Shown: positions 14,708-22,362 of the stretch, piece by piece | Layout: each line of letters opens with the position of its first letter | How positions within the stretch are numbered: position 1 is the first letter of the stretch | Assembly: GCF_014652795.1 (NCBI RefSeq) | Contig: NZ_BMZM01000001.1 | Coordinates: 682,001 to 746,000 of the forward strand | Origin: Kushneria pakistanensis | GTDB taxonomy: Bacteria > Pseudomonadota > Gammaproteobacteria > Pseudomonadales > Halomonadaceae | Length of the DNA stretch: 64,000 bases | Reading direction: 5' to 3' | The notes under the pieces: model-generated | Databases searched by the model: none | Seen by the model: the letters and a program-made list of their open reading frames with translations, nothing else | What the model was told of the DNA's origin: nothing | Made by a program: the position numbers and the translations under genes

Positions 14708-15744
14708 CAGGCACCTGTCGAGCTGTCAGTGGCGTCGGCTTCCGGTGCATCGGCATGCGTGATGTTTTCGATCAGGCAGCCAAAGCCGTAATCCTCGACG
14801 ACGTAGGCTTCGTTCGACGACTCGAAGTTCTGGACGGCCTTGCGCTCGGGCTTGTCTTTCAGATAGCGACGGCGCGAGCCCTCCTGCCAGTAAATGGCGA
14901 GGTTATCCAGCGAGGTGATGAAGATGGTGCCGTCAGGCACGAACGGCACCTGCATGGCGTTCAGGCCACCGATCCGCTTCTGGGACATGATCACGTCCAG
15001 CGCCTGAGACTCAGTCGGCTGCTCCCAGCGATTGACCATGGGCAGATATTTGTCGGTCATGAGACGACGACCGACCAGCGCGACGAGATCAGTGCTGTCC
15101 TGGTACCACGGATCGATCAGCGAGCTAACGGCATCGAACACCAACGCATCGAGATTCTGGTATTCGCGGCCCTTACCGATGGTGACGTCGGCAGCCTCGC
15201 TGAACACGCGCGCGGGCGCGTTGTTGCGATACTGCTGGAGCCAGCCGACGTTGAGGTCTTGCAGCAGCGGGTATTTGGTGCGGTCGGTCTGTTTGGCCGC
15301 GTGGGTACCGTTGAACCCAACCATGATGCGGTCGAGCGCCTGTTGGCGAATGATGGCGTCGCGCACGCGGGCCTGAAAATCCGGAAATTTGGCCCACTGG
15401 TCGAGCTTGGCCCACTTGATGGCCGTATCGAACTCGGTCGACTCACAGCGGTAGTCGTGCTTTTCCAGCCCGGTGGGGTCGATGGGGTTACGGTCACGCT
15501 GATCGACATCGGTACGTGCCGCGATGGGGCCAGTGATCGTCAGTCCCAGCTTTTGGCCCACCAGATCGCGCACGCCGACCATGTTGATGCGGCTCAGAAA
15601 AGCGCTGGATTCCTGAATCTTGGTTTCAAGCGTCTGCTGCACACTCGGGTCGATGTCGAACGATGAGAACGCGTTTTCGGCACCGTTGAGCGTGGCGAGA
15701 CGCGCGGCATATTGGTTGAGCTGTTTGCGGGTTTCGTTGCGCAT
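14707..15744 (-). CDS. N: Major capsid protein gpN
   Basis: P2-family major capsid protein, 345 residues (P2 N is 357). The N-terminus MRNETRKQLNQYAARLATLN is the part removed on maturation in P2. Family segments: SRINMVGVRDLVGQKLGLTI, DRIMVGFNGTHAAKQTDR and NRWEQPTESQALDVIMSQKR. It lies between scaffold/protease O and small terminase M, the usual order. Confidence 0.96.
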   Translation of the reverse strand: MRNETRKQLNQYAARLATLNGAENAFSSFDIDPSVQQTLETKIQESSAFLSRINMVGVRDLVGQKLGLTITGPIAARTDVDQRDRNPIDPTGLEKHDYRCESTEFDTAIKWAKLDQWAKFPDFQARVRDAIIRQQALDRIMVGFNGTHAAKQTDRTKYPLLQDLNVGWLQQYRNNAPARVFSEAADVTIGKGREYQNLDALVFDAVSSLIDPWYQDSTDLVALVGRRLMTDKYLPMVNRWEQPTESQALDVIMSQKRIGGLNAMQVPFVPDGTIFITSLDNLAIYWQEGSRRRYLKDKPERKAVQNFESSNEAYVVEDYGFGCLIENITHADAPEADATDSSTGA

Positions 15745-15758
15745 GTTGTGGGCGTCTC

Positions 15759-16577
15759 TTAGCAGTCGGTTTCGATGGTGCCGTCGCTGCCGGTGGCCGG
15801 CGTGCGGGACTGGTGGCGTGGCGTTTTGTCGAGCTGGGCATACAGCTCGTCATGAGCGGTCTGGAGCTGGTCGTGCTTTGCCTGCAACGCGTTGAACTGA
15901 CCCGCGCTGGGGCGTTTTTCCAGTTCGGCGCGCAGGTCGGCGTTTTCCTGCACGAACAGGGCCATGGTCTGCTCGATGTCATCGCGCAGGGCGGCAAAGT
16001 CGCCAGTGGTCTGCTCGCGCTGGCGCTTGAACATGCCCCTGACGCGCTCGGCGAGGGATGGACCTTTGCTGTTTTCGGGTTCGTCGCTGCCGGCGTTAAA
16101 GTCGACCTCGACCGCCTCGCTGAACAGGTTTTCGGGGCGCCGCTTGCGACTGGTCAGCGGTGAGTCAGCCCCGGCGCCGGCGCTAAATTTCAGCATTGAG
16201 GTGCCCAGCGATGCCGGCGAGTCAGTAACGGCCAGCCCGACCAGATAGGCCTCGCCGGTATCTGAGAAATCCGGTTCGATTTCCATCGACGTGTATACCT
16301 TCTGGCGCGCCTTGTTCATCGCCTTCAGCTCGTCGGTCGGGTCGAGATCGGCGAAAAGCTGTAGCTTGCCTTCGTCGTTTTCCTCGGTTTTCAGCCCGAC
16401 GACATCGCCGTAAGCCTTGAAGGGGCTATCGGGCAGGATGCCCTTGATGTGTTCGAGGTTGATGCGGCAGCCGTATTTCTCGGGATTGAAATTGGCGGCC
16501 ATCTGTTCGAGCCATTTGCGCTCGATCTTGCGGCCATCGGTGGTGGCGCCTTCGGTTGCGATGCGATGCCAGGGCAT
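15759..16577 (-). CDS. O: Capsid scaffolding protein/protease gpO
   Basis: Scaffold with an N-terminal serine protease domain, 272 residues (P2 O is 284). I chose the ATG at 16575-16577 because GAGGA lies seven bases upstream and the protein then begins MPWHRIATEGATTDGRKIER like the family; a GTG ten codons earlier has no binding site. The motif YGCRINLEHIKGILPDSPFK (with the likely catalytic His) and VGLAVTDSPASLGTSMLKFS (with the likely catalytic Ser) are conserved. The C-terminal ~100 residues are coiled coil and act as scaffold. First gene of its operon, 83 bases below the dyad at 16660. Confidence 0.94.
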   Translation of the reverse strand: MPWHRIATEGATTDGRKIERKWLEQMAANFNPEKYGCRINLEHIKGILPDSPFKAYGDVVGLKTEENDEGKLQLFADLDPTDELKAMNKARQKVYTSMEIEPDFSDTGEAYLVGLAVTDSPASLGTSMLKFSAGAGADSPLTSRKRRPENLFSEAVEVDFNAGSDEPENSKGPSLAERVRGMFKRQREQTTGDFAALRDDIEQTMALFVQENADLRAELEKRPSAGQFNALQAKHDQLQTAHDELYAQLDKTPRHQSRTPATGSDGTIETDC

Positions 16578-16659
16578 TGAGTAATCCTCGGGGAACTGTT
16601 CGGGCACTGTATGGGCGTCAGGTTCCGCGCAGATCGGCCTCGGCTCAACGCGCTGGCGT

Positions 16660-16678
16660 TGTAAAAGTGGGCGTTACA
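16660..16678. promoter_or_regulatory. Late-operon dyad, copy 3 (between divergent O and P)
   Basis: TGTAA-N9-TTACA. The surrounding GGCGTTGTAAAAG and GGGCGTTACA blocks are nearly identical to copy 2. It lies 83 bases upstream of O and 68 bases upstream of P, so one dyad may serve both divergent late promoters. Centre at -55 would put the O start near 16614 (37-base leader) and the P start near 16724 (22-base leader). P2 has divergent late promoters at this same place. Confidence 0.7.
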
Positions 16679-16745
16679 AGCCGCGCCCCGATATAGGCAC
16701 TCGGCACGTCGGTACGCTGGCCGCATCACAACTGACGGCCAGACC

Positions 16746-18551
16746 ATGACTGCAAACCCACTAAATCCCGCTGAAATTGACGCGACGCTGGATAGCCCGG
16801 ACGCCGCGAAACTCTCCGCGCGCCATCTGTACTGGATGGGCTGGCGTGTCGGGCGCATTGCCGAGTTTTTGAACCTTTCCCCGAACACCATCAGCAGCTG
16901 GAAAGCCCGTGATAAATGGGATGAGGCGACATCGACCCAGCGCGTCGAGGGCGCATTAGAGGCGCGGCTGGTGATGCTGATCTCGAAAGAAGCGAAAGAA
17001 GGGCGCGACTTCAAGGAAATCGACCTGCTCGGTCGACAGATCGAGCGGCTGGCCCGCGTGCATCGCTATGAGGAAAGCGGCAAGGAGGGCGACCTCAATC
17101 CGAACATCGAGCGGCGCAACGCCGGCGAGAAGAAGAAGCCCGCGCGTAACGATGTCGGCGATGAGGGCGTGATCCAGATTGTCGAGGCGTTCGAGGCGTC
17201 GCTATTCGAGTACCAGCGCCACTGGTACCGGGCCGGCCAGCATGAGCGCATCCGCAACCTGCTCAAAAGCCGGCAGATCGGGGCGACGTGGTTTTTTGCC
17301 CGCGAGGCCATTGCCGATGCGGTAGAGACGGGCAAGAACAAGATTTTCATGAGCGCGAGCAAGGCGCAGGCGCACATCTTCCGCAACTACATCGTGCAGT
17401 TCGTAAAGGAGACGACCGGTGTCGAGCTGAAAGGCGACCCCATCGTGCTGGCCAATGGGGCCGAGCTGCACTTCCTCGGTACCAACGCCAAAACGGCGCA
17501 GGGCTATCACGGCGACACGTACCTGGACGAGTATTTCTGGATCGGGGGCTTTGAGCAGTTTCGGAAAGTCACCAGCGGCATGGCGATGCACAAGAAGTGG
17601 AAGCAGACCTATTTCAGCACGCCCAGCAGCATCGCCCATGAAGCCTATCCGTTCTGGACCGGCGAGCGATTCAACAAGCGGCAGAAGAAGGCCGACCGGG
17701 TCGAGATCGATGTGAGCCATGCGGCATTGGCCAACGGTGCCCGGTGCGCCGATGGCCAGTGGCGCCAGATCGTGACGATCAAGGATGCAATGGCCGGCGG
17801 CTGCGATCTGTTCGACATCGATCAGCTGCGTCTGGAGTACAGCGATGACGAGTTCGCGAACCTGCTGATGTGCGAGTTCGTCGACGACAGTCAGTCAGCG
17901 TTCCCGATGATGTCGATGCAGCGATGCCTGGTCGACAGCTGGGATACGTGGCGTGACTGGAAACCGTTTGCCGCTCGACCGTTCGGGGATCAGCCGGTGT
18001 GGCTGGGATATGACCCGGCAGGTGATGGCGAGGGCAGCGACGGGGCGGGGCTGGTCGTGCTGGCCCCGGCCAAAAATCGCAACGACCGGCACCGGATACT
18101 CGAACAGCATCGCCTTAAGGGCCACGACTATGAGGCGCAGGCCGATTACATCCATAAGGTGGCCCAGCGCTATAACGTTCAGTACATCGGCATCGACATT
18201 AACGGCATGGGCGACGCGGTGGCGCAGCTGGTCGCGAAGTGGTTCCCGCGCGTTGACCGGATTCGCTACACCCCCGACAGCAAGAGCGCGCTGGTCCGTC
18301 AGGCGCAGCACATCATCGACCGCGGTCGCCTGGAGTTCGACGCGCGCGACACGATCATCGCGCAGTCGTTTACGGCGATCCGCCGCGAGCTGACCGCAAG
18401 CGGTCGGCAGTTCACCTATGCCGCTGGCCGTAACGGCCAGACCGGCCACGCAGACCTTGCATGGGCAACCATGCACGCCCTCAGCAATGAGCCCATCGAC
18501 GTTCTCGCCGACGGCGAGCGCGGTGGCTCGATCATGGAGATTTACGGATGA
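16746..18551 (+). CDS. P: Terminase large (ATPase) subunit gpP
   Basis: DNA-packaging motor, 601 residues (P2 P is 590). The N-terminus has a helix-turn-helix (YWMGWRVGRIAEFLNLSPNT) for DNA or small-subunit binding. The ATPase region shows the Walker A-like KSRQIGATWFFAREA near residue 178 and the Walker B-like DTYLDEYFWI near 258. A nuclease domain follows, with WLGYDPAGDGEGSDGAGLVV. Transcribed away from O, in an operon with the portal gene, with a four-base overlap (ATGA). Confidence 0.96.
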   Translation: MTANPLNPAEIDATLDSPDAAKLSARHLYWMGWRVGRIAEFLNLSPNTISSWKARDKWDEATSTQRVEGALEARLVMLISKEAKEGRDFKEIDLLGRQIERLARVHRYEESGKEGDLNPNIERRNAGEKKKPARNDVGDEGVIQIVEAFEASLFEYQRHWYRAGQHERIRNLLKSRQIGATWFFAREAIADAVETGKNKIFMSASKAQAHIFRNYIVQFVKETTGVELKGDPIVLANGAELHFLGTNAKTAQGYHGDTYLDEYFWIGGFEQFRKVTSGMAMHKKWKQTYFSTPSSIAHEAYPFWTGERFNKRQKKADRVEIDVSHAALANGARCADGQWRQIVTIKDAMAGGCDLFDIDQLRLEYSDDEFANLLMCEFVDDSQSAFPMMSMQRCLVDSWDTWRDWKPFAARPFGDQPVWLGYDPAGDGEGSDGAGLVVLAPAKNRNDRHRILEQHRLKGHDYEAQADYIHKVAQRYNVQYIGIDINGMGDAVAQLVAKWFPRVDRIRYTPDSKSALVRQAQHIIDRGRLEFDARDTIIAQSFTAIRRELTASGRQFTYAAGRNGQTGHADLAWATMHALSNEPIDVLADGERGGSIMEIYG

Positions 18552-19621
18552 CCGACGTTACCGCAAAACCACGCCAGCGCGCCTATGCCCGATTCGAGCA
18601 GCAAGCCGCCGCACCAGCCCCGGCCTCGGCACGCCCCGAGGCGTTCACCTTCGGTGAGCCGGTGCCCGTCACCGATCTGGCCGATTTTCTCTATACCGGC
18701 TGTTGGATGGCCAATGCCCGGTGGTATGAGCCGCCGGTGGATCTGGCCGCACTGGCGAAAATGTACCGGGCGACCGCGCACCACGGCAGCGGGCTGCAGG
18801 TGAAACGCAACATCCTGACGAGGTCGTTCATTCCGCACCCGCTGCTGGGCCGGCAGGCGTTCCGCGAGCTGGTCACGGATTATCTGGTGTTCGGCAATGC
18901 GTATATCGAACGGGTCTATGGTCGGCTGGGTCGCCTGATCGGGCTGCGCCCGGCGCGCGCCAAATACGTGCGGCGCGGTACCGAGGAAGGGCATTTCTGG
19001 TGGGTGAGCAACTGGCAACAGCCGATCGAGTTCGAAGTCGATTCGATGATTCATCTGATTGAGCCGGACATCAATCAGGAGATCTACGGCGTGCCGGATT
19101 ACATGGGCGCGCTGCAGTCGATCATGCTGAATGAAAACGCGACGCTGTTTCGCCGGCGCTACTACCTGAACGGCAGCCATGCCGGGTTTGTGATGTACGT
19201 CTCTGACGCCGCGCAGAATCAGGAGGACATCGATGCGATGCGCGACGCGCTCAAGAACAGCAAAGGGGTCGGGAATTTCCGCAACCTGTTCCTGCATTCA
19301 CCTCATGGCAAAAAGGATGGGGTGCAGATCATCCCGATCAGCGAGGTCGCGGCGAAAGATGAGTTCGCCGGAATCAAGAACATCACCCGCGACGACACAC
19401 TGGCTGGCCACCGGGTACCGCCGCAGCTGATGGGGATCATCCCGAACAACACGGGTGGGTTCGGTGACATCGAGAAAGCGGCGCGCGTGTTCGTGGCCAA
19501 TGAGCTGGACCCGCTGCAGTCAGTGTTCCTGGAGATCAACGACATCGTGGGGCAGGAGGTGGTGAGGTTCAGACCGTATGAGCTGAGCGGGAATCAGCAG
19601 CAGGGCGATCCAGTCATGTGA
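18548..19621 (+). CDS. Q: Portal protein gpQ (PBSX family)
   Basis: Portal ring at the packaging vertex, 357 residues (P2 Q is 344). Recognised from YMGALQSIMLNENATLFRRR, GSHAGFVMYVSDA and the C-terminal HRVPPQLMGIIPNNTGGFGD segment, all conserved in PBSX-type portals. It is coupled to gpP and followed seven bases later by a strong terminator. It is the last phage gene before the cos-like site. Confidence 0.96.
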   Translation: MTDVTAKPRQRAYARFEQQAAAPAPASARPEAFTFGEPVPVTDLADFLYTGCWMANARWYEPPVDLAALAKMYRATAHHGSGLQVKRNILTRSFIPHPLLGRQAFRELVTDYLVFGNAYIERVYGRLGRLIGLRPARAKYVRRGTEEGHFWWVSNWQQPIEFEVDSMIHLIEPDINQEIYGVPDYMGALQSIMLNENATLFRRRYYLNGSHAGFVMYVSDAAQNQEDIDAMRDALKNSKGVGNFRNLFLHSPHGKKDGVQIIPISEVAAKDEFAGIKNITRDDTLAGHRVPPQLMGIIPNNTGGFGDIEKAARVFVANELDPLQSVFLEINDIVGQEVVRFRPYELSGNQQQGDPVM

Positions 19622-19627
19622 TCATCA

Positions 19628-19650
19628 GCCGCCCGATGGGCGGCTTTTTT
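19628..19650 (+). terminator. Intrinsic terminator after portal gene Q
   Basis: GCCGCCC-GAT-GGGCGGC followed directly by six T, seven bases after the Q stop codon. Perfect seven-base GC-rich stem and T-run, so a textbook rho-independent terminator for the P-Q transcript. A second GC hairpin (CCCCC-TAGC-GGGGG then GTTTTT) follows at about 19803-19823. Confidence 0.9.
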
Positions 19651-19838
19651 GTGTCTGCACGGCTATCTCGATTGAGACGGATTATTTTTAGCATTCGCAT
19701 GTGTCCACGCTATCCGTCCTGTATTGCCGCGTGCGCCTCGCTGGCGCTTTGCATCCTTAGGGCCTGGCTTTTCTGCGCCTACTCGGCAGGCGGCCAGCCT
19801 GCCCCCCTAGCGGGGGCGTTTTTACCTCACGGCGCGCC

Positions 19839-19857
19839 ATCGACTCCCCGCCCCGCC
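19839..19857 (-). other. Probable cos site (cohesive end) of the P2-like phage
   Basis: On the minus strand this reads GGCGGGGCGGGGAGTCGAT. From memory, P2 and 186 cohesive ends read GGCG(A/T)GGCGGGGAAAGCA. The first 13 bases agree with one difference, and the orientation relative to Q is the same as in P2 (cos end reading toward the 3' end of Q). The distance to the Q stop is about 220 bases, shorter than in P2. Direct support is sequence resemblance, orientation and position only. Confidence 0.5.
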
Positions 19858-20225
19858 TGCGCGCTAAATGGGTCGGTTTTATTGCACTCTTGCATCTGCC
19901 TTGGAGCCAGCCGTCCTGCGGGCCGCGCGGTGGTTTTTGCTACGGCTTTTCCCTTGCGATTTCTTGCATTTCAAACGTGGTAAGAGGCAAAAAGGGTGAG
20001 CAAAGAATCTTTTCTCAGGATTTGTACCATCAGTGTACCAACCGGCCTATGAACCCAGTCACAGCGCTCTTTGTTGTCCCATCCATCATCGGGGCAATGG
20101 AAAAACGACGCGCGGCGTCAGCGGCGTGAATCGGGGTGGTGGCAGGCATGACAGATGTTTTCCGGCGTTACAAAACGGTCTTCAGACAGGCGGCAATTTT
20201 CTCACAGCTTCGGGCATTCGCCCAA
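19858..20225. other. Prophage right junction region without recognisable genes
   Basis: About 370 bases between the cos-like site and the stop of the host DUF1415 gene. No credible gene is seen on either strand and no tRNA gene or tRNA 3' fragment. Near 19880-19975 there are repeated TTGCA-containing words (CTCTTGCATCTGCC, TTTCTTGCATTTC), which could be part of a packaging or IHF region. A GTACCATCAGTGTACC motif lies near 20024-20039. The attachment core should be here, but it cannot be identified without the left end of the prophage. Confidence 0.5.
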
Positions 20226-20792
20226 TCAGGACGAGGACGTGTCTTGATGGATGGCATCCTGTGTTTCCCGACACCACTGGGCGCCGTGCTCCCTGAGCAG
20301 TGACTGGTTGCGCTCGGGAATACGCTCGGGATGCGGGAAGCGTGCCAGCGCTGCCTCAAGACTGGTTTCGCGCAGCAGATGGAAGAGAGGAAAGGGGGAA
20401 CGGTTGGTGTAGTCCGCGGCATCTTCATGACCGGGCGTGGCCTGGCTGTCGCCGAAGAGATAGTCGGGATGAAAGCTTGCCAGCTGATAGACGCCTTCGT
20501 AGCCTTCGCTGATCATCAAGCGCTCGGCCATGTCGAGCTTGTCCAGAAAGGTGAAGAAATCCTCGGCACCGGGTGTGAGTACCAGCAGCGTGGTTTCCGT
20601 GCCCGGATCCTGATCAAGATGCTCACACTCTTCAATGACGGCCATGAGCAGGGCGGCATCGTCATTGGCATCCAGCTGGCGATAGCGAATACGCTCTCGT
20701 TCGAACTCGGCGGCCGCAAACGGACATAGATCCTGTGCCATGACCCAGTCCCTGACCCAGCGTCGGGTCGCCTCCAATGGGTTTATCGTCAC
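20226..20792 (-). CDS. DUF1415 family protein
   Basis: A 188-residue conserved gammaproteobacterial protein of unknown function, first host gene right of the prophage. The family core is seen in RWVRDWVMAQDLCPFAAAEF, then the ETTLLVLTPGAEDFFTFLD segment and GVYQLASFHPDYLFGDS, and finally FPLFHLLRETSLEAALARFP. The start is a GTG (20790-20792) with AGAG six bases upstream. Length is normal, so the prophage did not truncate it. No signal peptide or membrane segment, so probably cytoplasmic. Confidence 0.88.
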   Translation of the reverse strand: MTINPLEATRRWVRDWVMAQDLCPFAAAEFERERIRYRQLDANDDAALLMAVIEECEHLDQDPGTETTLLVLTPGAEDFFTFLDKLDMAERLMISEGYEGVYQLASFHPDYLFGDSQATPGHEDAADYTNRSPFPLFHLLRETSLEAALARFPHPERIPERNQSLLREHGAQWCRETQDAIHQDTSSS

Positions 20793-20805
20793 GATATGCT
20801 CTTTT

Positions 20806-20838
20806 TTAAAAGGAAAAGGGCCGACAACATGTCGGCCC
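20806..20838 (-). terminator. Intrinsic terminator after DUF6482 gene
   Basis: Minus strand: GGGCCGACA-TGT-TGTCGGCCC, a perfect nine-base stem at 20818-20838, followed by TTTTCCTTTT. It lies about 70 bases downstream of the DUF6482 stop and upstream of the DUF1415 start, so the two genes are separate units. Confidence 0.82.
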
Positions 20839-20909
20839 GAAAACGATATATTACGCTTGCATCACGCGATTTACAGCGCCTGAAAAAGCGTTTTTGACAG
20901 GCGCGCTGT

Positions 20910-21224
20910 TTACCAGGGCTGGCCTTCAAGGGTGATGGGCATCCGGTCATCGGCGGTTTCGGCCTCTGATCCCATCATTTCGTCATGCGCGACGCTGTGC
21001 TTGAAATAGATCGGTACGCCTTCCAGTCCACCCATGTCACGCAGCATGGTCTTGGCAGCATTGAGAGATTGCGGCGTCAGGATCGTGCCATCCTCGTTGA
21101 GCAGGGTGTCGGCCTCGCCCTGGCTGGTGATATGCACAGTGAAGATATCGCCTTCCATCGATTCGATGACGATTTCATCAATCTGCTGGGCATGCGCCTT
21201 CTCGGTCAATTCATTGAGCTTCAT
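20910..21224 (-). CDS. DUF6482 family protein
   Basis: A 104-residue acidic protein, MKLNELTEKAHAQQIDEIVI, with a beta-rich middle (ESMEGDIFTVHITSQGEADT) and the C-terminal EGVPIYFKHSVAHDEMMG segment. This matches the small uncharacterised DUF6482 family common in Halomonas and Pseudomonas. I chose the ATG at 21222-21224 (GAGAGG upstream) over an upstream start that adds only MPWRGRK. Function unknown. Single-gene unit with its own terminator. Confidence 0.75.
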   Translation of the reverse strand: MKLNELTEKAHAQQIDEIVIESMEGDIFTVHITSQGEADTLLNEDGTILTPQSLNAAKTMLRDMGGLEGVPIYFKHSVAHDEMMGSEAETADDRMPITLEGQPW

Positions 21225-21397
21225 CTTTCTGCCTCTCCATGGCAAAGCGGTGTAATACCTCTCTCACTGTAGTCTGTCTGGCCCGCGGGCTGTTCAATGG
21301 ATCGAAATTTGTCGACATACCTTTAGATATGCCACGTCACTTCATGAGGCGCGGGCTATGATGCAATGATCCTGCAGAAAGATTCGGAGGCATGGTA

Positions 21398-21592
21398 ATG
21401 ACTGACAAGAGCCCACCGCTGGAAGACCTCAAGGGCAAGGCCAAGGAGGCATGGGGAACGCTTGGCAATGATGACGCGTTGAGCGATGAAGGCGAAATCC
21501 AGCAGATTGCCGCCAGACTTGAAAAGGAGCAGGGCCTTGGCGCCGAGGAGGCTCAGCGTCAGGCCGAGAAGATCTTTCACGACCGACGCTGA
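21398..21592 (+). CDS. CsbD family stress-associated protein
   Basis: A 64-residue hydrophilic protein. The core LEDLKGKAKEAWGTLGNDDA with GEIQQIAARLEKEQG resembles CsbD-like small stress proteins (KGK-KE--G-LT/GDD pattern). Two in-frame ATGs are present (21392 and 21398); GGAGG lies seven bases before the second, which I chose. CsbD-like genes are often sigma-S or stress induced; nothing here shows that directly. Confidence 0.78.
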   Translation: MTDKSPPLEDLKGKAKEAWGTLGNDDALSDEGEIQQIAARLEKEQGLGAEEAQRQAEKIFHDRR

Positions 21593-21652
21593 ATGGCCAG
21601 CGTGTCTTGCAGACAGAACGCGCTGCAGGATGACGGCACACCCTGCGACGCT

Positions 21653-22117
21653 CTAGAGCCTGTGAAGCTCATCATTGTGCTGTGTGTCCAGCGGCTGAAA
21701 ATGCTCATCCACCAGCTGCAGCGTGCTGTTGTTTTCCATCAACAGATAAACAGGGGCATGCTCTTCATCGCCGCGGGCGGGATGCAACACATAGACCGTG
21801 CCGTTGCCGGGTACGGCATTGCCGCTGAGCACCTTCCAGTCGCCCTTGCGACGCTTCGTCTGGCCGTCATCAGGGCCGCCCTGGGGCGTTTCGGTCAGGT
21901 TGTAGACGCCGCCGGCACTGTCCGTACTGAAGTTCAGTGACAGCTCGGTTTCCACGCCGTCGCAGTTGTCGCACGGTAGAATGCCGCCATAGATCTGATT
22001 GGTGCCGGAACTGCGCTGTGACGAGCTGGTGGTGGCGTTGTCATGGCCCTGATCACAGCCGGCCATCAAAAGTCCCACAAGCGCCCCCGTCAGCGCCAGT
22101 ACGCTAAAACGTGTCAA
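21653..22117 (-). CDS. NlpE-like lipoprotein
   Basis: A 154-residue lipoprotein with signal peptide TRFSVLALTGALVGLLMAGC, lipobox LMAGC (Cys21). The mature part begins with a Ser/Thr linker and then YGGILPCDNCDGVETELSLN. This CxxC motif followed by G-x-x-T-x-L is the mark of the NlpE N-terminal domain, which links copper or surface stress to the Cpx response in enterobacteria. Only the N-terminal domain is present; E. coli NlpE is longer. The start is TTG (22115-22117), supported by AAGGAG seven bases upstream. No copper or cpx gene is adjacent. Confidence 0.8.
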   Translation of the reverse strand: MTRFSVLALTGALVGLLMAGCDQGHDNATTSSSQRSSGTNQIYGGILPCDNCDGVETELSLNFSTDSAGGVYNLTETPQGGPDDGQTKRRKGDWKVLSGNAVPGNGTVYVLHPARGDEEHAPVYLLMENNSTLQLVDEHFQPLDTQHNDELHRL

Positions 22118-22362
22118 AGTCGTGCTCCTTGCTGTCCTGAAGTCATCTGCCTCTGGCGGGTGCTCATGACCCTTCCTGCCAGTCTCATGAAGCCTAAACG
22201 ATCCGGTTGGTCATGTCTCTGTGACACTCTGGCGCCGGAAGAGCCGCATGATTCATGCCATACCGCGACGATGGTCCAAAAACTATTGTTGTTCATGGCG
22301 TTCAGGGCGAGAATCTCTTTGTTTTAGCTTAATTCAAATATGACATTGTAAAGGGATGGGAC

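Larger units (their letters stand above)
1..20100. mobile_element. P2-like prophage, late-gene half (left part outside window, right end approximate)
   Basis: Gene content and order match the P2 late region: Q and P on one strand, then O N M L X, lysis genes, R S, V W J I H G, FI FII E E' T on the other. Each was recognised from its protein. No integrase, repressor, cox, replication gene, U, D or ogr is present, so the rest lies left of position 1. The right end must be after the cos-like site at 19839-19857 and before the host gene ending at 20226; 20100 is only a midpoint guess. Having Q and cos next to host DNA suggests a phiCTX-like arrangement, with attP close to cos and int at the far left end; this is an inference. 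All visible structural genes are intact, so the late half is not decayed. Confidence 0.93.

Noticed and set aside
14755-15666. Plus-strand frame opposite the capsid gene N
   Set aside because: Antisense shadow; capsid assignment is certain.
19618-19983. Plus-strand frame after portal Q
   Set aside because: Runs through a strong terminator and the cos-like site; low-complexity Cys/Ala/Pro-rich product; no ribosome binding site.
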